A stretch of 64,000 nucleotides of DNA, from NCBI RefSeq assembly GCF_050948215.1, contig NC_135152.1, positions 7,474,310-7,538,309 on the forward strand. The letters are read 5' to 3'. Numbering within the stretch: the stretch's first letter is position 1; each line of letters starts with the position of its first letter. Of the stretch, positions 53,915 to 64,000 are shown one piece after another. A program made the translations under genes and the position numbers. Source of the DNA: Halictus rubicundus. Taxonomy: Eukaryota > Arthropoda > Insecta > Hymenoptera > Halictidae. The notes beneath the pieces were generated by a model. It saw only the letters and a list, made by a program, of their open reading frames with translations. It did not search any database and was not told the DNA's origin.

Positions 53915-56044
53915 GTACAGAAACATTTTCCTAGGAATATTTAGAGCCCGCAACGAATTGCTATTAAACCAAAAACATTTCCCAGCGTAAAATATCTTCG
54001 GAATGTTCGAGTCTGCAATTTCTAGAGACTGTACGACCGATTTTGCAACAATGGGAGGACACGGCATGACGAAACGCGACCAGAAAAGAAGCTCGCTGAA
54101 TCGTAAGACAATTGGTTCGTTTCCTGACGGAATTGATTAGTCGATCGCACGAGCCTGTTATTAGTATTGCCATGCATGACGTGCGCGCAATGTTCAACGC
54201 ACAACGAATACGCAGTGCGTATCGAGTTTCTGGCTGGTCACGCTTTTCCGCTGATAAACGTCCATTGACAAATCTGTGCAACGTGACATATCAACGGCGC
54301 AGAGATAAGCGAACGAACGTTTGATCGATTTATTTGCGTGCAAATAGTTAGTTGAAAAAACTCTGGTTATCGAAATCGAAAGTCCACAGGTGTCGGAAGA
54401 AGACTGTGTAAATCATTGAATAACTGTTGTTGAATTTACTGGAACAGAAAGAAAAGTTTTAGCACAATCGCGACGAAAACGAAACACGTAACACCGGTTA
54501 GGCGAGCGATCTAGGTGAAACCGTCGTGTTTCTGCGCAGAATTACCACGTTTTCTCAGCACAATCGGCGCCGATCATTTCTCCATGATTCACCAGCTCGG
54601 AATAATGGGATTTCCTCTCTAATAAGCGGATTAAGTATCCGCCGGGGAAAATTAAACAAACTTTCCGGTTCGATGCCGGCTAATTCACCTGTTGACGCAA
54701 CTAGGCGAAAGCGGTCGCGGTATAGCTGTTCCCTGCTTTTGAATCCGCGAAACTCAAGACTTCTACACTGCAACATAAACTGTACACACCTGCAGGAAAA
54801 ACGCTGCGCCTGTACATTCGCTTCGATATCGCGTTTATATTAATTTACGCGACCGGTCTCGTCGATCAAAGAATTTCCACAATTTTTTATAACACGAAAT
54901 CAAATAATTCAAGATTTCTAAAACGAAAGTTGCCCTTTTCAAGTGACTATCATTCTTCAGACGACTGAAATTTTTCAAATAGTTTGCAAATAAATAACAA
55001 CTTCGTTGATAAACAAAGTACCTTTTTAGGTTCTTCTTGATTCTAAGTGGAAATTGGTACAGGGTCATTAGAAATTGCTGTGTCTCCGTCATTTTTCGAA
55101 ATTTCTTAATGAAATTTTCAGGGATTACTCTCGGAACACTGAAATCATAACACAAATTTTTAATGATACGTGTTGCGTTTAAAAATCAGGAATATAGCCT
55201 TACTTTTGCGAATTTTTGAGATTACAGCTCCCGAGAAACAAACGCAAATACCTATGAAAAAATAATAATATATTTTCGATGTTCGATCGATTGTAAGATA
55301 ATGAAACTTATTACTCATGGACGTCTCTGTTTAATTAGAAGATCGGACAGCCGAGTCTCGAGTCCCGCGTGGATACGTACGGACGAAATTTAATGTGGAC
55401 CAGTAATCGCTTTAACGGGTGCTCAATTAACGCTAATTGGCCCCGAGGATCGTCGGTGGAATTGTCTTTTGCTTGTTGTTATCCGCTCGATGATCTCCTG
55501 CTTCCGTCGGTGTAATTTGTTTGTACGCCGGCGTCATGATTCCTACACGCTCCCGAACACGCGGGTTTTCAGTTTGTAACACGGCCCGATAAGATCGGAA
55601 CGGGTTTGCACCGTCAATGACTTATTTAGGGGTGCCGACAACACCAACTGTCTTCGTCTGCCATGATTTCCGAGGCAGCTAAATTCCTCCTGACACTCGT
55701 GCCACTGGAATTTTCAATGACTCTATGCTCTGTCGCCCAAGAAGCTCGACAACTTCTTCGCTGAACGTCTACTCGTAAACAAATTAGATGTTGAATTAGA
55801 CAATGTTACTCGGGATGGGTTGTTATTTCAGGAATGAAATATGGCCATGGAAAAATTGGTTAAGAATCGCTTAACCATTCTAGAAATTATCTTTTTCTTA
55901 AAGAAGACTATTAAATTATTTCTGTCCATTTTCATTGAAACTTAATAAAATTTGACTCGTTTCACATATCGCCATAAGAATTCATTTTTCTTGAATCGAA
56001 ACTGTATCAATTGTAGAATCCAGGAGCTAGACAATTAATTTCTC

Positions 56045-56261
56045 TTAACCCCTTCCCGTATTTTAACGAGTCTGACTCGTGATGAAGATTTTGTTGCATT
56101 TATGATGAAAATGACTAGATCGAATGCAGAACAGTGTAATTATTGTTATTTCCAGCTGAATAAAATTATTAAAAGAAGAAATCCACGTGCCTCCTGTATC
56201 TGATAATTGATAGACAATTTTTATTTTCCATAAGCATCCAATTATGAGGCAAGGGGTTGAT
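56045..56261. mobile_element. Possible degraded TTAA-type MITE
   Basis: TTAACCCCTTCCC at the left and GGCAAGGGGTTGA at the right are short imperfect inverted ends. The right TTAA has become TTGA. The interior is AT-rich and non-coding. It could be chance. Confidence 0.35.
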
Positions 56262-56850
56262 GAAACCCTTGGGGACGGCTGCGTTTCGAGGAAGAAAGAT
56301 AACAATGGATCGAACAATAGCGAGTCGTTTCGATCTATTTATCGACGCCACTGCTTTCACGGCCGCGCCACCGTGACCAATTGCTCCCTTTTACCGGAAA
56401 ATCGTCGATCCCGAGATTGCATTCCCTTCTTCTATCGACAGAGATTTGCAACTCTTTCTCTCGGCCTACTATCGACTCGAAAGAATCGATACCAGACGAG
56501 AAACGGATATCGAGGACGGCAACAGCCCAGCAGAGCGAGTGTAACATTTCAATAAGAGCGAAATGCTAGAAAGCGGTAGTCCTTAAAGGGGGCCTCGTAC
56601 GGCTCGCGATTTATCGTACACACACGGTTTCTTTCGCGAATAACCTGTCCCACGATCTCGCGGAAATCTGCTACAATCGCGCACGCACAATGGGGGGTCG
56701 CAAAAGTATGGAAACAATAGAGTAGTACTACCAGAAGGGAAAGATATTATTGTCGAAAGTCTGCCTAGAACTCGTTGAAAAACCATTTTTGGTTTTCTGA
56801 AGTACCCCGACAATTGGGAAAACAACTAGTACAGTGTCACAGTTCAGAAT

Positions 56851-56940
56851 ACAATGATTTCTCGATATATGTCGCCAAGGCCTGGGTGATAAACGTCGCG
56901 GAATTATCCCCACTACCGCGGGGTATACCCCGCGAGGTTG
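56851..56940 (-). mobile_element. CTCGATATATGTC-family MITE, copy 4 (truncated, opposite orientation)
   Basis: ATGATTTCTCGATATATGTC then GCCAAGGCCTGG is the reverse complement of the right end of copy 1, followed by the shared CCGCGGGGTATACCCCGCG palindrome. The other terminus is missing. TA precedes the CAATGA end. Confidence 0.85.
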
Positions 56941-57700
56941 CATTTACTAAAACATTTGAACAGTATTTAAAGAAATGTTCTTACGTGACTCAATTTCCCG
57001 TTAAGAACCCCATAATTTCAACAAGGTTAAATTAAAATCCTACACCCTCTGACCTCTCTGTTAGGGTCGTTTTCAATCCTCCGATAAAATCATCCGATAA
57101 AAAGAACACGTGTCGAACGTTCTTCTGCATTTATTTTTCGCACAACTTGAACATGCTCGCCGATGACTATCGAGCGTAGTGAACTATGAGAAGCATGATT
57201 CAACGGTGCAGTACCCCCTGCAGAGAACCCCTTGGGGGGACCCGTTCACCGTGCAAATGATAAGGCAAGGTTAAAAGGTGAGAGAGTCGCAACGTGGACC
57301 GCGTCGTTGGTCTACTAATTCGAACTTCCTTCTCCGGAACGATGTGCTATAGCGTCGCGCGCTTATGGTTCCACTGTTCGCCACTCAATGGAGGCTGCCC
57401 GTCCTATTGAAGTAGCCGTATTGCTAGGCACGCAATCGAAAGGCCTTTTTCTACTAACGAGGTCGATGGGGCGGTGCTGTGACGCGTTCGACGCGAGCCA
57501 CGCTAAAGTCTCCTCGACGCGATAGGATGATAGATTGAGACGCGAGACAGTCGAAAACAGATTACACTCGACGGTGGAGCGTGGTCTTCGATGATCCGGG
57601 GTCTGTTTAACACGTGCCGCGAGTTAATTATGCCGTTACTTGTGACGCCGAACGTGACAGACTCTGCGTCTTCTTTCTGAAAAAAATTCTAGGAGCTAAT

Positions 57701-57910
57701 TACAGGACCCATGAGCAGGCTCTAGGACATTTACAAAAATTGTGGGACCTATAAAACAATAGGTACCGGAACAAAAATTGAAGGCCCCACAGAAAAGTTG
57801 TAGAAATAACGAAAAAAATTGTAGCCGCCGAAGAAGAGTTGTAGAAGCAACAGAAAAAAAAATGTGGGAGCTGCAGGAATGTTGTACAACCAGCAACAAA
57901 ATTGTGGGTG
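57701..57910 (+). repeat. Imperfect ~40 bp repeat array, cluster 1
   Basis: Variants of CAGAAAAGTTGTAGAAGCAA followed by CAGAAAAAAATTGTAGGCGCT recur about five times. The same repeat resumes at 58,120 after a 210 bp unique segment. Confidence 0.75.
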
Positions 57911-58119
57911 ATGAACTTCACCTTGACAACCCAGAAATTTTTCACTTTTTTCTATATAATCATGTACATCTTGACGAGAAAGTGCGAAAAATCGAAGTTT
58001 TAAGGCGGGGAACTCACTGGTTCGAAAGTTATGCGTGTTTGAAGGTGACGGATTTTAGCACGGAGTTTGTATCTACGGACTTTCCGTTCACGCTGCAAGT
58101 AACTGTAAGCTAGGCTAAT

Positions 58120-58345
58120 GAAATGTTGTAGAAGCGACAAAACAAAAATTGTAAGACCTACAGAAAAGTTGTAAAAACAACGGAAGAAAATTGTAGGCGC
58201 TGAAGTTAGGTTGTAGAAGCAACAGCAAAAATTGTAGGCGCTGTAGAAATGTTGTAGAGCCGATGAAAAAAGAAATTGTGGGACGCCCAAACCATTCGTA
58301 GGGTCTGCAGAAAAACTGTAGGGTGTACAAGCCAATTCTTAGACC
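58120..58345 (+). repeat. Imperfect ~40 bp repeat array, cluster 2
   Basis: Five to six variants of GTTGTAGAAGCAACAGCAAA followed by AATTGTAGGCGCT. It is homologous to the cluster at 57,701-57,910, so an insertion or loss may have split one array. Confidence 0.75.
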
Positions 58346-58909
58346 TGCAAATAGCGAACGAAACTGTCAAAAGTAATTCAGCAGAGCAATTCAGCGATGG
58401 TTCGTAGTAAGAGCAAGAACTCTGTTATGAAATCGTCCACCGTATTCTCTCATCTCGAGGGAACAAAAAGGATCTAGAGATTCAGAGCTGTTCCGTCGTT
58501 TGATCTCGGAGCGTACAACTAACAGCACCAGCACACAGAACCCTTGTAGCTATTTCTGTGATCATAAATCGTTTCCTGACACAACCATCTCGGCGACGGG
58601 CGTCCGTCACGCGTCTCGAACGGTTGCGATTCGGTAGGAGCGCCGGCAATTATGTTCGACAACGTGAACGAAACGAGTCGCGAGGACAATCGCGCACGCG
58701 CGTGCCCGGTGTCCCGGATGCCCGTTGTGCGTCGATCGAGCACGCATGTCAAACAACGTTGCGTCTCTTCGGCTTCTGTCCGCCTGCATACTGTGCTGTT
58801 GCGAACCTCCTCGGAGAATTTCAAGCTTCAGACCGTTGCCAGACGATTCTCGTGCGGGGGAGGTCGACAGTCTACCGGAAGAAAAATCCGATAAAGAGGC
58901 CTCCAGAAG

Positions 58910-58944
58910 CGCGCGCGCGCGTGTATGTGTGTGTGTGTGTGTGT
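58910..58944 (+). repeat. (GC)n-(GT)n compound microsatellite
   Basis: GCGCGCGCGCG runs into GTGTATGTGTGTGTGTGTGT. The alternating purine-pyrimidine tract could adopt Z-DNA. It lies beside a nested inverted repeat. Confidence 0.93.
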
Positions 58945-58948
58945 TCGC

Positions 58949-59054
58949 GACAGTTTCCCACGTGTCATTGAACCGTTACGTTCGCACACGAGAACCACAC
59001 AACGAGTCACGACCTTTTACGTCGTGACTCATGCCCTGACACGTGGAAACTGTC
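58949..59054. other. Nested inverted repeat (outer 18-19 bp arms, inner perfect 10 bp stem)
   Basis: Outer arms GACAGTTTCCCACGTGTCA (58949-58967) and TGACACGTGGAAACTGTC (59037-59054) pair with a single bulge. Inside, GAGTCACGAC (59004-59013) and GTCGTGACTC (59021-59030) pair perfectly around a 7-base loop. It may be a miniature transposon or a structured RNA. Confidence 0.8.
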
Positions 59055-62000
59055 ACGGAATCGCGGCTGCTGGGCCAGTCTGCATAGGTCAGCTGTTCCC
59101 AAACGTTTTTACCGTAGCGTCAACTGTTTAGAAAAATTCTACCGTTCCCTCATCCATTTTCAAGTTAATGTTTTTCTCGAAAAACTACACTCTGCGATAT
59201 TATTCGCCCTTCCGCTCTTAATTTGTTAATTGCACACAACTATACAGTCGCAATTGGACTGGGGATTTTCAAGCGTTTAGAAGAAAAATCAGTGAAAGGT
59301 CCTATTATTTTTCATTGATCAATTTATCGGGACTGTTAGGGGCGGAAATAAATTTCGATTTATTCTCTGATTCTCAAAATCAATGTAGACAATTTTTATC
59401 TTCCATAGGGTGGAGCAATAAGGCTTGATTTATTCATTTTCGAGTTTTTCAGCTAAACTGCACCGACTTGACGGGTTATTTTAGATTTGTAATTCAATAG
59501 TAGACGAAGACTGATGATAAATAGTATTCCATAAGAAGGAACATAATATCCTCCGAGATGCTGATGCAACAATTTCAGTCGCGTATAAGGATCGAAAGAA
59601 GGAGCAATTTCATTGAGACAGAGGACTCGGTTGCAAACGTATTTCCGAATTAGGAGACACATTTTCCAGCGAGACAAAGGGAACTCGGACTATTCCAGAG
59701 CGTGTAGAAAGACCGAGAAAAAGGCGCTGCCTGCAAGAAACGAGCGTAACACGTGGAAACGTTCGTTGGGGCTAATAGCGTGGCGTCCGGAGCTCGTGTG
59801 TTTCCACGTTCCCTCGGCGAACAATGGTTGCCTTGTGCGCGTTGAATTTGCCCGCGAGAAAACGTCCGATCCACGGGACACGGAAAAACGTGAAGCGGGG
59901 TAAAGAGGATAGAAGGGAACACCGAGCAAAACCAGCCGAGAGAGCCTTCTCTTACCTGGCCGCGAGACCAGCAGGCACAGCTAATACAATGCCAGCCACT
60001 GTGCGTATAACCTGTTCCAGAAGAGAGAACGCTCGCCGAGTTTTACCTGGCCGTTTTACCTGGCAGTCATCGGCTGATCTCCCGAATCGAACCGTGGAAT
60101 TCCGCGAGAGAAAAAAAATCGCCAATTCGTCGAATTCTCGCCTGCATTCTTCCTAGCAAATTGTGCTCTTTTTACCCGCAGAGAATTTGTCCCGCTTCGA
60201 ATTAATCCATATCTTTTAGACAATTCCTTCAAATGAATTATATCAAATTATGTAAATAATTATTCGATCATAATTGAAAGAGTTAAAATTGTACAAGACG
60301 ACTTTGGGTCTATATGCAAAATAAAATTTCTCTGGATCTGTGGCACTAAACAGGAGCTACTTAATGATAAATGCTCTTCGTTTAATATTTCTATCGTTTC
60401 GGATTGCAGCTAGTCATTTTTTTTTATCGTAAACGCATAAAATCCGCGTTTTAATGATGTTCACCTTGAACGACATCCAGAATCGTCCTTGCATTCGGAA
60501 AAGGACACAGGACGGTTTGTCTGCGCTCGTCCTGGGATTATAAATCAGGAGACAGCAACGAGGAGGCAGATGCAAATGCAGGAAATTTGCATACGTTCTT
60601 TTCCGCCCGAAGGTATATCGGCGGCAGGACGATTCCAGGAACGTTGGACGCGCTTTAATTGCGAGATTGAAACGTTTCACGGAAAACGGTCTTCCTGATC
60701 ACGTGAGCTCCGGGGAAGCCTGGGCTCCAGCTGCATACTGCATTTGCAGCTTTCTGCATACGGGATGGGTACGTCGACCTTTTCCGCAGAATTCTTTCGA
60801 GGGCTCTCGGTGAACTCCTCTTCGTATCCTCTAAGTAATAGAAAATTAAGAATTATTGCTGTTGAATCATAGCATTTCACACTTTTCACGGGGCTTCTTT
60901 CTGCCATGCGAAAATGCATAATTTACAAATGATAGGCGCGCGTAATACACGAACGTTAAATTATTACCCTGAGCATTCAGGTCTTATACAGTGATTTACG
61001 TCGACATAAATTGAGTTCGTTTTAACCATTTTAGATTCTGTACGCAAATCAATTTGGAAAAATGTGTCCAGCCGGTAGTACTGGGTTACTAAGAAAAGTT
61101 ATGGTCGTCGATGCAACCATGCTACCTTCTGCTGATCGACCGAATAATTGCCCCCCCCCCCCTCTCCCGAGACCAACAGTTGGTTGGTTTTCTGTGGGAC
61201 ACGGCTCGGAGACAGGAAGCGAATCGTTACAGAGCGCATTTATCGACCGTGTATGCATGATTAATGTCGAAACCCGTGTAAAAGGAAGCTGTAAAAGTGA
61301 AAGAAACTTGGAAGGTAGAGACAGACACGAGGGAGGGAAAAAGAACGCAGTTCCTGTTACGTGTGGGCCGATGTGCATCGCGCCACTTCCGGATGCTAGG
61401 TCTTTACATAACGCCGAATCGTTCTTATCTCTATTGACAACATAATTGCATTACAGCTGTTACCGACGCGACGGCTTGTGTGCGATATAGATGGTTTTCC
61501 ATGCGTGATAGTTCCTTCCGTGTGAACGGTCCCTCGAAAGCCTGACACCTCATTCGTGGCGTAAAATGCTTCTCCTTTGGGAAAAAAAGTGGAAAACGAT
61601 TTCTCTATTAAGCGATCATAGGTCACCGTAGCTGTCTTCGAGCCTTGCACATTGTTCTCGGGGCATTCATATTTTCCGAATTAGATTGGAGCATAGCGAT
61701 CTAGTTCTTCGCTTGCGTGCAAGGTGTGCGGACTGTTGCAATTAGATTAATTCGTTAGATTAAATTGCAGGCGCAGGTCTGCGTTTCAATTGTAGATTTT
61801 GACCTAAAAAGTAAGTACGCTTACGAGACAGTGTCGCCTAATTCAGAGCATGGTAGCAGATTGTTCAAGATTGAGAGGACAGAACAATTGCGAACGCATG
61901 ATTCTCCGAGTTCTTCCGTCTCCGATTACAAAATCGAAAGAATGACCCACATTTCGAGACAGTTATTCTCCCGAGACAAGAATCACAAGAAATGTCATTG

Positions 62001-62640
62001 GGAAAAATCGGAAAGAGAGGGTTGCCATGCACGAGGGATCGAGCACATGTCGTTTCGTAACCGCGTCAAGGTTCCACGGCAAAGGGGATCGCAGGATCGT
62101 CAGTCGATTTCGCGCGGACCGATTTCAATTCCGAAACCGCATTCCTCGATACTGTTGCTCGTCCAAGGACGCGGCTCGTGCAGCATCGCAAGCGCATTCT
62201 CGTTGCATTCTCGTTGCGACTCGCGTGTCTGGCGGGTATAGACCGCCGGGTACAGGTACACCTGGGTGGGAGAGACACCCATGGCAGAACCGCCGCACCG
62301 ATGGGCTCGGTGAAACCAGTTTTTAAAACGTGACTCATGATTGTCCCGTATCATACGCGACACCCCGTAAAAATAGCCGGCGAACTCGTTCCTGGTCGCG
62401 TCTCTCCGAACACCGTCCGGTGGAAAAAACGAGCGCGATTTGCATGCTGGGAAACTAAGCGGCCTCTTTTTTACGCGGAGTTTTTCTTGAATTAGATCGA
62501 GCGTGGCGTTCCATTTTTCAGGCGCCGTGTTGACCTCACAGGATGTCCTTGATCCGTGTGGCGTCACCTTGGCGAACGTTTAAAGTCTATCAGACCGATT
62601 TCGCAGCGATGAAACGATGATAAGTTGGGTGGACGAGAGA
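59055..62640. other. No gene recognised
   Basis: A poly-C run at 61,151-61,162 and unremarkable short open frames. A 127-codon plus-strand frame at 61,062-61,445 has no recognisable domain and no paired splice sites. Confidence 0.45.
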
Positions 62641-63540
62641 GCGAGGGGCTGGGGGCTCGTTCGTTAGTCCCGCCTTGACAGTGGGCGGGGCTTGAGGAAG
62701 CGAATCAGGCCCTTATTCACTTGTCCACTCAATTTATTGTGACCGTGAAGTGGGGGACGAAGAGTTGAGATGAGGAAAGAATGAGGTTTGTTAGAGGAGG
62801 CTGTGTGTTTGACAGTGGGCGGGGTTAGTGGAGTCTCGTGGGCGGGGCTCGTCGTGTCTGCAAAGTAAGGGAATCAAAAGTTAGGTAAGGAAAGACTGAG
62901 TTCTCTCAAAAGAGGTTTTTTGTTTGACGATTGGCCGGGGTTTATTACCTGGAGGAAGCCAATTAGACCCGTATTCATTTGCTCAGCTGGTTAGCTACAA
63001 ATTTGTCGTGTTTGCAGAGTAGGGAATCGAGAATTTGATAGGAACAGACTCGGGTTTTTTCCCATCAGAACAAGACTTCTTTTTCCTTTGCTGTTATGGC
63101 TGATCTGCCGTTACAGCACATTATGGGGTGATGGTTATCACAGGAGCCCGTGCAAGGAAACAAAACGACAGTTTTGTTGTTTGTCCCAGTGGGCGTGGTT
63201 TCGAAACTGTGATAGGTGGAGCTTGTGGATGCCGGATCCCTGTTTCTTTGCTGGGAAACTTGTCGTTGCTGCACAATAGATGAGAACCAGTGCATGTGAA
63301 CAAAGTCTCGTTTTTATTAGAGGAAACAAGTTCAATAATAAAAATACGAGCGATAAGGGGCGTGGCTTTTTGACACTGAGAGGCGGGGCTAATCTTCACT
63401 CCCTTATTCGATCAACTTGTACTTTTCGCAGTGGAAGGAAATAAGTATAAAAACTCAATTCTTTTAGACAAAGCTCTTAACGAAAATGTGCAGACCAGTG
63501 GGCGGGGCTATCTTGCTTTAATGGGCGGGACTAATCATAT
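62640..63540 (+). repeat. Diverged tandem array carrying GC boxes (GTGGGCGGGGC)
   Basis: GTGGGCGGGG-type motifs, all on the plus strand, occur at 62681, 62815, 62838, 63189, about 63357, about 63381, 63498 and about 63521. Accompanying blocks also recur, such as GAGGAAGCSAATYAGRCCC...TATTCA and GTGTYTGCARAGTARGGAAT. This shows an old tandem repeat with units of roughly 130-230 bp. Confidence 0.75.
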
Positions 63541-64000
63541 CCCCGCCTGGAATGATTCTGTAGAGTCTCCCAAATGCAACGGTACATCTTTTAACAACAT
63601 CATGAACACTTGAGCTTTTTCAAACAATGTTTTATAACATTGTATGTGTATGTTAGTATATTACAGTAATGGTTATCTTGTAATAATTGTTTTAATAATT
63701 GAAATACGTATATTTGACGTTTTGCAATCGATTGGCTTCAACAACCACAATCTCGGCCTCTCTGTCCCGTTAACGACCGATGACTCATTGTGGCGACAAG
63801 TCGAATCGTTGTTTTACATCGATGCTCGACGCTTCGAGCCTCGAGAAATTACAAATCGCGATTCGAGAACGTGTCGAGAATCAACCGAACAGGTCCTTGA
63901 GTTCCAAAGTGTTTCGAGCAACGTTTGAACAATGGCGTTTTGAACCTATCGCTGCTCGAGGAGACGCGGTCGTCGTCTATACACTGCCAAGGACTTTTCG

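Noticed and set aside
57778..58113. 111-codon plus-strand frame between the ~40 bp repeat arrays
   Set aside because: Its first part is translated repeat and the rest has no recognisable family, so it was kept only as a repeat observation.
61062..61445. 127-codon plus-strand frame with a proline run
   Set aside because: The proline run comes from a poly-C tract, an overlapping minus-strand frame exists, and there is no domain.

Overview
The window is animal nuclear DNA, most likely from an insect and probably a hymenopteran such as an ant. The supporting signs are short GT-AG introns, a starry night/flamingo gene with an insect-type architecture, mariner and TTAA-flanked (piggyBac-type) miniature elements, and long AT-rich gene-poor stretches. 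The exact taxon is inference. There are no bacterial features, operons or CRISPR arrays.

Region 1 (1-11,934, minus strand) carries 13 exons of starry night/flamingo (stan, the CELSR orthologue). I joined the exons by hand from splice sites, and reading phase is kept at every junction. The window encodes 2,956 residues from the start codon: signal peptide, nine cadherin repeats, the flamingo box, EGF and laminin-G modules, laminin-EGF, hormone-receptor domain, GAIN/GPS, seven membrane helices, and a Ser/Asp-rich tail that runs off the left edge. Four introns in the 3' half, otherwise about 80-135 bp each, each carry a different small inverted-repeat transposon. One is a deleted mariner whose end lies 9 bases from a splice donor.

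Region 2 (11,935-30,572) has no recognisable coding gene. It is probably upstream and 5' UTR-intron sequence of stan. It holds palindromic repeats, a miniature element, several diverged tandem arrays, and a striking 6 x 60 bp minisatellite. A candidate distal stan leader exon ends with a good donor at 28,441.

Region 3 (30,573-34,538, plus strand) is a complete 11-exon CFAP69 gene, an armadillo-type ciliary/flagellar protein. The model gives 1,015 residues and probably includes one GC-AG intron. A polyadenylation signal follows the stop.

Region 4 (34,539-64,000) begins with a 1.25 kb element that has about 270 bp terminal inverted repeats. A CpG-rich leader follows, then a single coding exon encoding a signal peptide (37,344-37,464, plus strand) with a perfect donor. 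No second exon could be recognised, so this looks like the first exon of a large secreted or membrane-protein gene whose first intron exceeds 26 kb. That interval holds miniature elements, minisatellites, a nested hairpin and a cluster of GC boxes.

The two identifiable genes have separate jobs: planar cell polarity and neurite adhesion (stan), and axoneme/flagellum function (CFAP69). Nothing in the sequence ties them functionally. The main novelty is in repeat biology and intron evolution rather than a new enzymatic system.
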